A DNA stretch of 64,000 nucleotides from Pseudomonas lini (GCF_964063345.1 NZ_OZ061318.1:3596001-3660000); one strand, 5' to 3'; positions 9,874-17,500 are shown, counted from the stretch's first letter. A program made the numbers and translations. Notes: generated by a model not told the origin, from the letters alone.

Positions 9874-9995
9874 CTGTGGGAGCGGCGGTGCGACGATTCG
9901 ACTTGCCCGCGATGACGTCCTGACATTCAACATAGAACTTGGCTGTCAGATTGCTATCGCGGGCAAGTCGAATCGTCGCACCGCCGCTCCCACAG
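9874..9995. repeat. Long-armed REPIN variant
   Basis: A REP core with an unusual extension: arms of about 38 bases that begin TGTGGGAGCGGCGGTGCGAC and end TTGCCCGCGAT, inverted around a middle of about 45 bases. It differs from other REPs in the window by the inserted GGTGCGACGATTCGAC stretch. It lies between envC and gpmI, both on the minus strand. Confidence 0.85.
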
Positions 9996-10021
9996 GGTTT
10001 GGTGTCGTCAGATGGATCTGA

Positions 10022-11551
10022 TCAGACCAGAATCGAAGTGCCCGTCATCTCCGCCGGTTTCTCAAGCCCCAGCAACATCAGCATGGTCGGCGCAACATCC
10101 GCCAGCACGCCGCCGTCGCGGACCTTGAAATCACGCTTGCCGACATAGATGAACGGCACCGGCTCGGTGGTATGCGCGGTGTGCGCCTGGCCAGTGGATG
10201 CGTCGGACATTTGCTCGACGTTGCCGTGGTCAGCAGTAATCAGAGCTTCGCCGCCGACCTTTTCCAGGGCATCGACGATACGGCCGACGCACAGGTCCAG
10301 GCATTCAACCGCTTTGACTGCCGCGTCGAACACACCGCTATGGCCGACCATGTCGCCGTTGGCGTAGTTGACCACGATCACGTCGTAACGCTGGTTTTCA
10401 ATGGCATCGACGATGCGGTCGGTGACTTCCGGGGCGCTCATCTCGGGCTGCAAGTCATAGGTGGCGACTTTCGGCGACGGGATCAGGATGCGTTCTTCGC
10501 CCGGGAACGGTTCTTCGCGACCGCCAGAGAAGAAGAAAGTCACGTGGGCGTACTTCTCGGTTTCGGCGATGCGCAGCTGCGTCTTGCCGTTTTTCGCCAG
10601 GTAATCGCCCAGCACGTTGTCCAGGCTGCTCGCGGCGAAGGCCGACGGCGCGGGGATGCTGGCGGCGTATTGGGTCAGCATGACGAAACCGGCCAGTTTT
10701 GGCTGGCGAGCACGTTCGAATTCCTTGAAGTCATCTTCGACGAACACACGGGTCAGTTCGCGGGCACGGTCGGCGCGGAAGTTCATGAAGACCACGGCGT
10801 CGCCGTCTTCGACTTTCACCGGTTCGCCGATGGAGGTGGCTTTGACGAATTCGTCGCTTGCGCCACGTTCGTAAGCGGCTTGCAGGCCTTCCTGCGCAGT
10901 GGCGGCATTGAATTCGCTGTTGCCGTCGGCAATCAGGTTGTAGGCCTGGGACACGCGGTCCCAACGGTTGTCGCGGTCCATGGCGTAGTAACGGCCAATA
11001 ATGCTGGCGATCCGGCCTTTGCCGAGGGCTTCGAAGGTCGCATCCAGCAACTCGATCGATGACTGGGCGCTTTTCGGCGGCGTATCGCGGCCATCAAGGA
11101 AGGCGTGCAGATAAATTTTCTCGGCGCCGCGCTTGTAGGCCAGTTCAGCCATGGCGACCAGGTGGTCCTGGTGGCTGTGAACGCCGCCATCGGACAGCAG
11201 GCCCATGAAGTGCACGGCTTTGCCGGCAGCAACGGCTTTATCCACCGCGGCGCAGATGGTCGGGTTCTCGAAGAACTCGCCATCGCGGATCGCTTTGGTC
11301 ACACGCGTGAAGTCCTGATACACCACCCGGCCGGCGCCAAGGTTCATGTGACCGACTTCGGAGTTACCCATCTGGCCGTCCGGCAAGCCGACGTCCATGC
11401 CGCTGCCCGAGATCAGGCCGTTCGGCACGCTGGCCCACAAGCGGTCCAGTACGGGCTTCTTCGCGGCATAGATGGCGTTGGATTCCTGGCTGTCACTGTG
11501 ACCGAAGCCGTCGAGAATCATCAGGACCAAAGGTTTAGGCGTCGTAGTCAT
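10022..11551 (-). CDS. gpmI: 2,3-bisphosphoglycerate-independent phosphoglycerate mutase
   Basis: Interconverts 3- and 2-phosphoglycerate in glycolysis/gluconeogenesis, cytosolic. A 509-residue alkaline-phosphatase-superfamily enzyme. The first metal site is LMILDGFG, the catalytic serine is in [15 protein letters not shown] (near residue 63), and the later metal motifs are DGRDTPP and TADHGN. Start chosen at [10 protein letters not shown] (11551) rather than the ATG three codons earlier, matching the family start as I recall it. Divergent from yibN, with which it shares a 154-bp promoter region. Confidence 0.97.
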   Translation of the reverse strand: MTTTPKPLVLMILDGFGHSDSQESNAIYAAKKPVLDRLWASVPNGLISGSGMDVGLPDGQMGNSEVGHMNLGAGRVVYQDFTRVTKAIRDGEFFENPTICAAVDKAVAAGKAVHFMGLLSDGGVHSHQDHLVAMAELAYKRGAEKIYLHAFLDGRDTPPKSAQSSIELLDATFEALGKGRIASIIGRYYAMDRDNRWDRVSQAYNLIADGNSEFNAATAQEGLQAAYERGASDEFVKATSIGEPVKVEDGDAVVFMNFRADRARELTRVFVEDDFKEFERARQPKLAGFVMLTQYAASIPAPSAFAASSLDNVLGDYLAKNGKTQLRIAETEKYAHVTFFFSGGREEPFPGEERILIPSPKVATYDLQPEMSAPEVTDRIVDAIENQRYDVIVVNYANGDMVGHSGVFDAAVKAVECLDLCVGRIVDALEKVGGEALITADHGNVEQMSDASTGQAHTAHTTEPVPFIYVGKRDFKVRDGGVLADVAPTMLMLLGLEKPAEMTGTSILV

Positions 11552-11644
11552 AGATTCCACTCGTGGCTGAGTTATAAAGAGGGCGATGGAAAAGGGAGTG
11601 GCAGTTTAAAGCGAAGTTCCAGCCGCGTCACCGCCGGACGGGGT

Positions 11645-11672
11645 TTGGCCCACCATAGTGGCTGTGTATACT
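11645..11672 (+). promoter_or_regulatory. Candidate sigma-70 promoter of yibN-grxC-secB
   Basis: TTGGCC at 11645-11650 and TATACT at 11667-11672 with 16-base spacing, 34 bases before the yibN start. Position is good; the -35 box is only a partial match. Confidence 0.4.
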
Positions 11673-11705
11673 GGCCGACATTTTAACGCCCTGGAACCTC
11701 CTTCG

Positions 11706-12119
11706 ATGGTTGCTCACCTGATTGAATTTGCCACTAACCACTATTTGCTTGTCGGTATCTTCGTCGTACTGCTGGCGTTGCTGATCGCTTATCAGATGCA
11801 AGGCGGCGGCCGCAGCCTGAGCACCGGTGAACTGACCGGGCTTGTCAACAAAGACGCAGGCGTGGTGATCGACATCCGTCCGATCAAGGATTTCACCGCC
11901 GGTCACATTGTTGGCGCGCTGAACATTCCTCACGACAAACTGACCGCTCGCGTCGGCGAACTGGAAAAGCACAAGGCCAAGACCATTATCCTGGTCGACG
12001 CCATGGGCCAGACTGCCGGCACTCATGCCCGCGAACTGATGAAAGCCGGCTTCACCGCCGCCAAGCTGTCCGGCGGTATTTCCAGCTGGAAAGCCGACAA
12101 TCTGCCGCTGGTGAAGTGA
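11706..12119 (+). CDS. yibN: Membrane-anchored rhodanese-like protein (YibN type), catalytic cysteine absent
   Basis: A 137-residue protein: one N-terminal membrane helix (about residues 13-29, LLVGIFVVLLALLIAY) followed by a rhodanese-fold domain (VVIDIRPIKDFTAGHI near residues 57-75). The active-site loop, where a sulfurtransferase has a cysteine, reads LVDAMGQTAGTHA; no cysteine is present anywhere in the domain, so sulfur transfer by the usual mechanism is unlikely. The yibN-grxC-secB order is the same as in E. coli. The start at 11706 is used because it gives a short cytosolic tail before the helix. Confidence 0.9.
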   Translation: MVAHLIEFATNHYLLVGIFVVLLALLIAYQMQGGGRSLSTGELTGLVNKDAGVVIDIRPIKDFTAGHIVGALNIPHDKLTARVGELEKHKAKTIILVDAMGQTAGTHARELMKAGFTAAKLSGGISSWKADNLPLVK

Positions 12120-12120
12120 T

Positions 12121-12375
12121 ATGAACAACGTCGTCGTCTATTCCAGCGATTACTGCCCTTATTGCTCGCGAGCCAAGTACCTGCTCGAGAACAAAGGCGT
12201 AGCCTTCGAAGAGATCAAGGTCGATGGCAAGCCGCAGGTGCGTGCCGCGATGGCTCAGAAGGCCGGACGTACGTCCGTGCCGCAGATCTGGATCGGCAGC
12301 ACCCACGTTGGCGGCTGTGATGATTTGTTTGCCCTGGAGCGCGCCGGCAAGCTCGACGCCATGCTCAAGGCCTGA
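12121..12375 (+). CDS. grxC: Glutaredoxin 3
   Basis: An 84-residue glutathione-dependent dithiol oxidoreductase. The active site CPYC is at residues 11-14 (SSDYCPYCSRAK), the cis-proline is in TSVPQIWIG, and the glutathione-binding GGCDD motif follows. It starts one base after the yibN stop, so translation is probably coupled. Upstream of secB as in enterobacteria. Confidence 0.97.
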   Translation: MNNVVVYSSDYCPYCSRAKYLLENKGVAFEEIKVDGKPQVRAAMAQKAGRTSVPQIWIGSTHVGGCDDLFALERAGKLDAMLKA

Positions 12376-12430
12376 CTGCCTTACTTGAAATAGCCAACCC
12401 TACAAGACCCGAGATCAGAAAGGATCTGAG

Positions 12431-12916
12431 ATGACTGACCAACAGAACACTGCAGCTAGCGAAGAAGAAACCGCACCGCAATTTTCCTTGCAGCGCATCT
12501 ACGTACGTGACTTGTCCTTCGAAGCCCCGAAAAGCCCGGCGATCTTTCGCCAGCAGTGGGAGCCAAGCGTTGGTCTGGATCTGAACACGCGTCAGAAGGC
12601 TCTGGAAGGCGACTTCCATGAGGTCGTACTGACCCTGTCGGTCACCGTGAAAAACGGTGAAGAAGTGGCGTTCATTGCTGAAGTGCAACAGGCCGGGATC
12701 TTCCTGATCAAGAACCTGGACGATGCTTCGATGAGCCACACGCTCGGCGCGTTCTGCCCGAACATCCTGTTCCCGTACGCTCGTGAAACCCTGGACAGCC
12801 TGGTGACCCGCGGTTCGTTCCCGGCCCTGATGCTGGCCCCGGTGAACTTCGACGCGCTGTACGCACAAGAGCTGCAACGTATGCAGGCGGCTGGCGAGAC
12901 TCCAACCGTTCAATAA
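12431..12916 (+). CDS. secB: Protein-export chaperone SecB
   Basis: A 161-residue tetrameric cytosolic chaperone that keeps precursors unfolded and delivers them to SecA. The core [19 protein letters not shown] start and the conserved [25 protein letters not shown] segment (read in pieces) are characteristic, as is the [23 protein letters not shown] region. An AAAGGAT ribosome site precedes the ATG. Third gene in yibN-grxC-secB. Confidence 0.98.
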   Translation: MTDQQNTAASEEETAPQFSLQRIYVRDLSFEAPKSPAIFRQQWEPSVGLDLNTRQKALEGDFHEVVLTLSVTVKNGEEVAFIAEVQQAGIFLIKNLDDASMSHTLGAFCPNILFPYARETLDSLVTRGSFPALMLAPVNFDALYAQELQRMQAAGETPTVQ

Positions 12917-12930
12917 GCTGCGCTGCTGAA

Positions 12931-12995
12931 AATCGCGGGCAAGCCCGCTCCCACAGGATTGTGCAAAACCTGTGGGAGCGGGCTTGCCCGCGATT
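12931..12995. repeat. Close inverted REP pair
   Basis: Two REP cores pointing towards each other (ATCGCGGGCAAGCCCGCTCC then GTGGGAGCGGGCTTGCCCGC) with only about 14 bases between them, in the gap between convergent secB and trmL. Confidence 0.9.
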
Positions 12996-13023
12996 GTTTC
13001 TGTCAGGCGAAAATGATCTGAGG

Positions 13024-13479
13024 TTACTTGAATCCGAGCTGGCGCCAGCCTTCATACACGGCGACGGCCACGGTGTTGGACAAGTTCAGGCTGCGGCAGC
13101 CTTCGCGCATCGGCAAACGCAGGCGTTGTTCGCCGGGTAGGGCGTCGAGCACTTCGGCCGGCAAGCCACGGCTTTCCGGGCCGAACAGGAAGGCATCGCC
13201 CTCAGCGAAACTGGCGTCGTGAAATGGCCGCGAGCCCTTGGTGGTAAAGGCGAACAGCCGAGGATGGCCGAGGCTTTCCAGACAGCTGGCAAGATCTGCG
13301 TGGCGTTGCAGGGTGGCATACTCATGGTAATCGAGGCCGGCCCGGCGCAGACGCTTGTCGTCCATCTCGAAGCCCAGCGGTTCGATCAAATGCAGGTGGC
13401 AGCCACTGTTGGCGCACAGCCTGATAACGTTGCCGGTATTCGGCGGAATTTCTGGTTGGAAAAGGATGACGTGAAACAT
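13024..13479 (-). CDS. trmL: tRNA (cytidine(34)-2'-O)-methyltransferase
   Basis: A 151-residue SPOUT methyltransferase that 2'-O-methylates the wobble base of leucine tRNAs. The N-terminal FHVILFQPEIPPNTGNVIRL motif, the FGPESRGLP SAM-knot motif and the C-terminal RSLNLSNTVAVAVYE motif are all present. Start at 13479 gives the canonical MFHVILFQPEIPPN N-terminus; the longer upstream reading frame would run through the divergent gene. Its start codon overlaps that of the divergent gene at 13478 by two bases. Confidence 0.97.
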   Translation of the reverse strand: MFHVILFQPEIPPNTGNVIRLCANSGCHLHLIEPLGFEMDDKRLRRAGLDYHEYATLQRHADLASCLESLGHPRLFAFTTKGSRPFHDASFAEGDAFLFGPESRGLPAEVLDALPGEQRLRLPMREGCRSLNLSNTVAVAVYEGWRQLGFK

Positions 13480-13918
13480 GCACGGCTCCGAAGGTAAAGA
13501 TGATGGGCATTCTACGCCGCCAAAGGACCCTCGTTCGAAACTATTCCCGCGGGTGATGGCTTCGCTGGCAATTGTCGGGATGATGGTGGGCCTGATGATC
13601 GGTCGCCTGACCACCCCCGACCCCAGCGTTTTGCAGCAGGTCGAGGTGACGAGCGATGGGCTGGTGGTGTGGTTCAACAACGAACCCAAAACCCACGGCG
13701 AGATAGTCGACGGCAGCGTGGCGCTGTTGTTCGAGGCTGAAGGCCGTGCACAGAAAGGTCAGCTAAAGCTCAATGGCAAGGACGTGAATTGGCGAACGCG
13801 ATTGAGTGATGGGGGATTGTTGCTGACGGTGGTGGCGGCCCGGCCGCTGCAGGGCGAGTGGGCCGGTAGCGAAGTCGATGACCGCTGGCGGCTGGAGATC
13901 CATCTCCGAGAGCAATAA
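13478..13918 (+). CDS. Small single-pass membrane protein of unknown function
   Basis: A 146-residue protein with a proline/basic N-terminal tail, one membrane helix (about residues 26-43, VMASLAIVGMMVGLMIGRL) and a C-terminal domain of predicted beta strands probably in the periplasm (VEVTSDGLVVWFNNEPKTHGEIVDGSVALLF, in pieces). It resembles the hypothetical gene that lies between trmL and ntrC in P. aeruginosa (recalled as PA5126). Codon use is normal for the region and its position between trmL and ntrC is consistent with a real gene. Its ATG shares two bases with the trmL start on the other strand. Function unknown. Confidence 0.8.
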   Translation: MHGSEGKDDGHSTPPKDPRSKLFPRVMASLAIVGMMVGLMIGRLTTPDPSVLQQVEVTSDGLVVWFNNEPKTHGEIVDGSVALLFEAEGRAQKGQLKLNGKDVNWRTRLSDGGLLLTVVAARPLQGEWAGSEVDDRWRLEIHLREQ

Positions 13919-13920
13919 AA

Positions 13921-14355
13921 GAGGGAATCCCCGGCCTGCCTGTACCAAGGACCCCAAAACAGGAGGGCTCGCGCGTTGCGGCGTGAGCCTGGTGTAAAGA
14001 GGGAATCCCCGGCCTGCCTGTACCAAGGTCCCCAAAACGGGATGGGCTCGCGCATTGCGGCGTGAGCTCGGTGTAAAGAGGGAATCCCCGGCCTGCCTGT
14101 ACCAAGGTCCCCAAAACGGGATGGGCTCGCGCATTGCGGCGTGAGCCTGGTGTAAAGAGGGAATCCCCGGCCTGCCTGTACCAAGGTCCCCAAAACGGGA
14201 TGGGCTCGCGCATTGCGGCGTGAGCCTGGTGTAAAGAGGGAATCCCCGGCCTGCCTGTACCAAGGTCCCCAAAACGGGATGGGCTCGCGCATTGCGGCGT
14301 GAGCCCGGTGTAAAGAGGGGAATCCCCGGCCTGCCTGTACCAAGGTCCCCGAAAC
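13921..14355. repeat. Tandem array of 79-bp repeats (five units plus a 41-bp partial unit)
   Basis: Units begin with GAGGGAATCCCCGGCCTGCC at 13921, 13999, 14078, 14157, 14236 and 14315, giving spacings of 78, 79, 79, 79 and 79. The inner units are almost identical; the first is the most diverged (one base shorter), and the last stops after about 41 bases. Each unit carries an imperfect hairpin (GGCTCGCGC ... GCGTGAGCC) and a segment with GGGAATCCCC. There are no spacers, so this is not a CRISPR array. The array overlaps the proposed small RNA. Confidence 0.95.
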
Positions 14356-14377
14356 AGGGTAGTGAATCGAATCACTG
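13921..14377 (-). ncRNA. nrsZ: NrsZ-like nitrogen-regulated small RNA made of tandem repeats
   Basis: Seen: a 79-bp tandem array lies just downstream of ntrC on the same strand, and a near-consensus sigma-54 promoter at 14388-14404 points into it; the predicted transcript start is about 14377, some 20 bases before the first repeat. Known: P. aeruginosa has NrsZ, an NtrC/sigma-54-dependent small RNA downstream of ntrC, built of similar stem-loop modules and processed to shorter forms, which affects swarming and rhamnolipid production. Inferred: this is its orthologue with more modules. The 3' end is uncertain; GGGGATTCCCTCTTTTATT at the left edge could terminate it. The target set cannot be read here. 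Confidence 0.72.
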
Positions 14378-14387
14378 ATTGGACTAT

Positions 14388-14404
14388 TGCAGGGGGCGTG
14401 CCAG
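14388..14404 (-). promoter_or_regulatory. Sigma-54 promoter of the repeat RNA (nrsZ)
   Basis: On the minus strand the site reads CTGGCACGCCCCCTGCA. It matches YTGGCACGN4TTGCW at every defined position but one, with the correct 12-base GG-to-GC spacing. It reads leftwards into the 79-bp array. Two GGTGC half-sites at 14545-14549 and 14558-14562 lie 170-185 bases upstream, a plausible but weak NtrC enhancer. Confidence 0.8.
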
Positions 14405-14444
14405 TTTTTAACAAGTGGAAGCAGAAAGCCGCTGAGCTGACCTG

Positions 14445-14468
14445 AAAGCCCCGTAATTCGGGGCTTTT
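14445..14468 (+). terminator. Intrinsic terminator-like hairpin between ntrC and the repeat array
   Basis: The perfect stem AAAGCCCCG / CGGGGCTTT around a TAATT loop is followed on the plus strand by TTGTGTTT. The minus strand lacks a good T-run, so it fits best as a terminator for rightward transcripts leaving the repeat array, though it may also slow leftward ntrC transcripts. Confidence 0.6.
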
Positions 14469-14575
14469 GTGTTTCTGCGATATGGGTTTTCTTGCAGGTA
14501 CATGCGGAATTTTGGATCGGTTGTCGTGCGCGATTGCGGTTCATGGTGCCTTGCCGCGGTGCATTGAGCTCAAAA

Positions 14576-14665
14576 TGTGGGAGCGGGCTTGCTCGCGAAA
14601 GCGGTGTGTCATTCAACATCAATGTTGAATGTGATGGCCTCTTCGCGGGCAAGCCCGCTCCCACA
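14576..14665. repeat. REPIN (inverted REP pair)
   Basis: TGTGGGAGCGGGCTTGCTCG at the left and its inverted partner ending GCCCGCTCCCACA at the right, separated by about 45 bases that themselves contain the palindrome ATTCAACATCAATGTTGAAT. Confidence 0.9.
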
Positions 14666-14708
14666 TGGATTTCATGTCAGCCACAAAAAGACGGCTTGGC
14701 ACAATTCC

Positions 14709-14735
14709 TGTGGGAGCGGGCTTGCCCGCGATTGG
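14709..14735. repeat. Single REP element
   Basis: An unpaired REP copy (TGTGGGAGCGGGCTTGCCCG) between the REPIN and the end of ntrC. Its nearest partner is the right arm of the preceding REPIN. Confidence 0.85.
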
Positions 14736-14766
14736 ATCTAACGATCAGCGAAGAGCCAAAGGCTGT

Positions 14767-16203
14767 TTAACCCTCATCCCCTTCATCATCATCCCCACCA
14801 TCAACCTTCATCCCCAGTTCCTTGATCTTGCGAGTCAGGGTATTACGCCCCCAACCCAGCAAAACCGCAGCGTCGCGGCGGCGGCCGGCGGTGTGTTTGA
14901 GAGCGGTCTCGATCATGATCCGCTCGAAAGCCGGCACGGCGCTGTCGAGCAGGCTCGACTGGCCGCGAGCCAGCGCCTGATCAGCCCACTGACGCAACGC
15001 TTGCTCCCAGTTGGTCACCGGCGCCGAATCCTGCGGCAGGCTCAGCAGCTCCGGCGGCAAGTCGCTGATGTGCACTTCGCGACCCGAAGCCATCACCGTG
15101 ATCCAGCGGCAAGTATTTTCCAGCTGACGCACGTTGCCCGGCCACGGCAGGTTCTTCAGGTATTCCTCGGTTTCGCTTTTCAGCAGCTTCGGTTCCACCG
15201 CCAGTTCTTGCGCGGCGCGGCTGAGGAAGTGCTTGGCCAGGGTCGGGATGTCTTCGCGACGGTCCGACAGCCGTGGAATGTGGATGCGGATCACGTTGAG
15301 GCGGTGGAACAAGTCCTCACGGAATTTGCCGGCATGCACCAGGGTTTCCAGATTCTGGTGAGTCGCGGCGATGATTCGCACATCGACCTTCACCGGTACA
15401 TGGCCGCCGACGCGGTAGAACTCACCGTCCGCCAATACCCGCAGCAAGCGCGTCTGGGTATCCGCCGGCATGTCGCCGATTTCATCGAGGAACAGTGTGC
15501 CGCCGTCAGCCTGCTCAAAACGCCCGCGACGCAGGTTGGCCGCACCGGTGAATGCGCCTTTTTCATGGCCGAACAGCTCGGATTCCATCAGGTCCTTGGG
15601 GATCGCCGCCATGTTCAGCGCAATGAACGGCGAGGCCGCCCGTGGGCTGTGACGGTGCAGGGCGTGGGCCACCAGTTCTTTACCGGTACCGGATTCGCCA
15701 TTGATCAGCACGGTGATGTTGGAGTGGCTCAAGCGCCCGATGGCGCGAAACACTTCCTGCATCGCCGGTGCTTCACCGATGATTTCTGGCGTACGGGTCA
15801 GGGCGACCGGGACTTCCAGGCCTTGCTGTTCCTGAGCGTGCTGGTTGGCGCGCTTGACCAGGGAGACGGCTTCGTCGACATCGAACGGCTTGGGCAGGTA
15901 TTCAAACGCGCCGCCCTGATAGGACGCGACAGCGCTGTCCAGGTCGGAGTGCGCGGTCATGATGATCACCGGCAGTCGTGGGTGTTGTTCGCGAATCCGT
16001 GCCAGAAGGTCCAGACCGCTGGCACCCGGCATGCGGATGTCGGAGATGATCACGTCCGGCTGCTGGCGCGCCAGGCGGCTCATCACGCCATCGGCGCTGT
16101 CGAAGCTTTGCGTGGTCATGCCTTCCTGCTGCAAGGCTTTTTCCAGGACCCAACGGATAGAACGGTCGTCATCGACGATCCACACGGTTTCACTACGGCT
16201 CAT
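14767..16203 (-). CDS. ntrC: Nitrogen regulation response regulator, sigma-54 activator
   Basis: A 478-residue three-domain regulator: receiver (residues 1-120, phospho-acceptor Asp55 in VIISDIRMPG), AAA+ sigma-54 interaction domain (about 140-370, Walker A GESGTGKE, GAFTGA loop in EKGAFTGAANLRRG, Walker B LFLDEIGDM) and a C-terminal Fis-type helix-turn-helix (RRRDAAVLLGWGRNTLTRKI). Phosphorylated by NtrB under nitrogen limitation, it activates glnA and other nitrogen genes. Its start overlaps the ntrB stop by four bases. The tail after the HTH is acidic (DGGDDDEGDEG). Confidence 0.98.
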   Translation of the reverse strand: MSRSETVWIVDDDRSIRWVLEKALQQEGMTTQSFDSADGVMSRLARQQPDVIISDIRMPGASGLDLLARIREQHPRLPVIIMTAHSDLDSAVASYQGGAFEYLPKPFDVDEAVSLVKRANQHAQEQQGLEVPVALTRTPEIIGEAPAMQEVFRAIGRLSHSNITVLINGESGTGKELVAHALHRHSPRAASPFIALNMAAIPKDLMESELFGHEKGAFTGAANLRRGRFEQADGGTLFLDEIGDMPADTQTRLLRVLADGEFYRVGGHVPVKVDVRIIAATHQNLETLVHAGKFREDLFHRLNVIRIHIPRLSDRREDIPTLAKHFLSRAAQELAVEPKLLKSETEEYLKNLPWPGNVRQLENTCRWITVMASGREVHISDLPPELLSLPQDSAPVTNWEQALRQWADQALARGQSSLLDSAVPAFERIMIETALKHTAGRRRDAAVLLGWGRNTLTRKIKELGMKVDGGDDDEGDEG

Positions 16204-17285
16204 GTCGATGTGGCTCCTTGTTCCAGTGGCAGAAAGATCGAGAACGTGGTGTGGCCTGGATGGCTGTCACATTCGATCAGGCCCTGGTGCTGGCTAATGA
16301 TGTTCTGGGTAATGGCCAGGCCGAGCCCGGTACCGTCCGGGCGACCGCTGACCATGGGAAAGAAGATGGTTTCCTGTAGCTCGGCGGGGATCCCCGGACC
16401 GTTGTCGATGATTTCGATCTTGGTTACCAGGCGATGGCGCACGTGGCCGATGGTGAACTGGCGCATGGCGCGGGTACGCAAGCTGATGCGGCCAAGGCGC
16501 AGTTCGTTCTGGCTGCTGATGGCCTGCATCGCGTTGCGCACGATGTTCAGGACGGCCTGAATCATCTGTTCGCGATCAATCAGGACATCTGGAATGCTTG
16601 GGTCGTAGTCGCGCACCAAAGTGATGCAGCCCTGACTTTCGGCCTCCACCAACTGACCCACGCGCTCCAGCACCTCATGGACGTTGCACATGGCCAGCGA
16701 CGGCAATTTGTTGGAGCCGAGCATGCGATCCACCAGATTGCGCAGGCGATCGGCTTCTTCAATGATGACGTTGGTGTAATCGCGCAGGCTTTCTTCCGGC
16801 AATTCACGGGCAAGCAACTGCGCCGCGCCGCGAATCCCGCCGAGAGGGTTTTTGATTTCGTGGGCGAGGCCGCGTACCAGCATCTTGCTGGTCTCCTGCT
16901 TCGACAGTTGCGCCTCTTCCTTGGTGATCCGCAACAAGCGGTCACGCGGGTGAACCTCCAGCAACAGCAGCGTAGCGCCATTGCTCAGGATCGGTGTCAC
17001 GGCGTAGTCGACGGTCAGGGTTTGTCCGGTGAGGGCGGTGAGCATGGCTTCGCGCTTGGTGAACGGATGCGCCTGCTCGACTGCCTGGCGAAGGGAATTC
17101 AGCGCCTCGGTGGATTCGGTGAACAACTCGCTGATGAGTTGCCCATGGCTACGCTGGCCGCTGATGGCCAGCAGCATCTCCGCCGCCGGGTTCATGTACT
17201 CAAGGCGCAGTTCGGCGTCGAGCAGAATGGTGGCGGTGGTCAGGTTGTCGAGTAGCAAGCGGTGTAGTGCGTCGCTAATGGTCAT
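16200..17285 (-). CDS. ntrB: Nitrogen regulation sensor kinase/phosphatase
   Basis: A 361-residue cytosolic histidine kinase that phosphorylates NtrC when glutamine is low and dephosphorylates it with PII. An N-terminal PAS domain (about residues 8-115) is followed by the H-box RGLAHEIKNPLGGIRGA (His142), N-box (NIVRNAMQA), and G-boxes (DNGPGIP, GTGLGLAI). Start at 17285 gives MTISDALHRLLLDNL with an AGAGG ribosome site; a longer open frame up to 17669 is not supported. ntrBC has its own sigma-54-like promoter and NtrC box upstream. Confidence 0.97.
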   Translation of the reverse strand: MTISDALHRLLLDNLTTATILLDAELRLEYMNPAAEMLLAISGQRSHGQLISELFTESTEALNSLRQAVEQAHPFTKREAMLTALTGQTLTVDYAVTPILSNGATLLLLEVHPRDRLLRITKEEAQLSKQETSKMLVRGLAHEIKNPLGGIRGAAQLLARELPEESLRDYTNVIIEEADRLRNLVDRMLGSNKLPSLAMCNVHEVLERVGQLVEAESQGCITLVRDYDPSIPDVLIDREQMIQAVLNIVRNAMQAISSQNELRLGRISLRTRAMRQFTIGHVRHRLVTKIEIIDNGPGIPAELQETIFFPMVSGRPDGTGLGLAITQNIISQHQGLIECDSHPGHTTFSIFLPLEQGATST

Positions 17286-17341
17286 CAGGACCTCTTTTGG
17301 AGCAGGGCATGCGCGTGGATAACGCGGCGATGCAAGGAAAA

Positions 17342-17358
17342 TGCAAAAACCAAACCAA
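17342..17358 (-). promoter_or_regulatory. Candidate sigma-54 promoter of ntrBC
   Basis: On the minus strand the site reads TTGGTTTGGTTTTTGCA. It keeps the invariant GG and GC at 12-base spacing and a full TTGCA -12 box; the -24 box beyond TGG is poor. The predicted start is near 17331, about 46 bases before ntrB. Confidence 0.5.
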
Positions 17359-17483
17359 GGCTCCGAAAAGAAGCGTTTAGAGCCTGAAACAGGCGTTTGA
17401 CGCTCATTTTCGTGGCGTTCTGCCAGCTTTCGCGGGTACTTTCGAACCAAAATGGGTTGGGATGTGAGTACGGTGCAGTGTAT

Positions 17484-17500
17484 TGCACCAATATAGTGCG
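17484..17500 (-). promoter_or_regulatory. NtrC-binding-site-like palindrome upstream of ntrB
   Basis: TGCACCAATATAGTGCG closely matches the classical NtrC site of the form TGCACC-N5-GGTGCA. A further half-site GGTGCA is at 17472-17477. The centre lies about 160 bases upstream of the predicted ntrBC sigma-54 start, a normal enhancer distance, which suggests autoregulation by NtrC. Confidence 0.55.

Noticed and set aside
12931..12995. REP pair as an intrinsic terminator of secB
   Set aside because: The stem is strong but there is no T-run; it fits the REP family and may only stabilise 3' ends.
13921..14355. CRISPR array
   Set aside because: The 79-bp units abut without unique spacers and there are no cas genes.
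14540..14565. NtrC enhancer upstream of the repeat RNA
   Set aside because: Two GGTGC half-sites are present at a suitable distance, but they are in the same orientation and do not form the expected palindrome, so I did not list it as a feature.
13759..14664. Open reading frames of 170-301 codons on the minus strand through the 79-bp repeats
   Set aside because: They change frame at each unit, overlap one another in all frames, run into the 3' part of the plus-strand gene and lack a ribosome site; they follow from the stop-free repeat unit.
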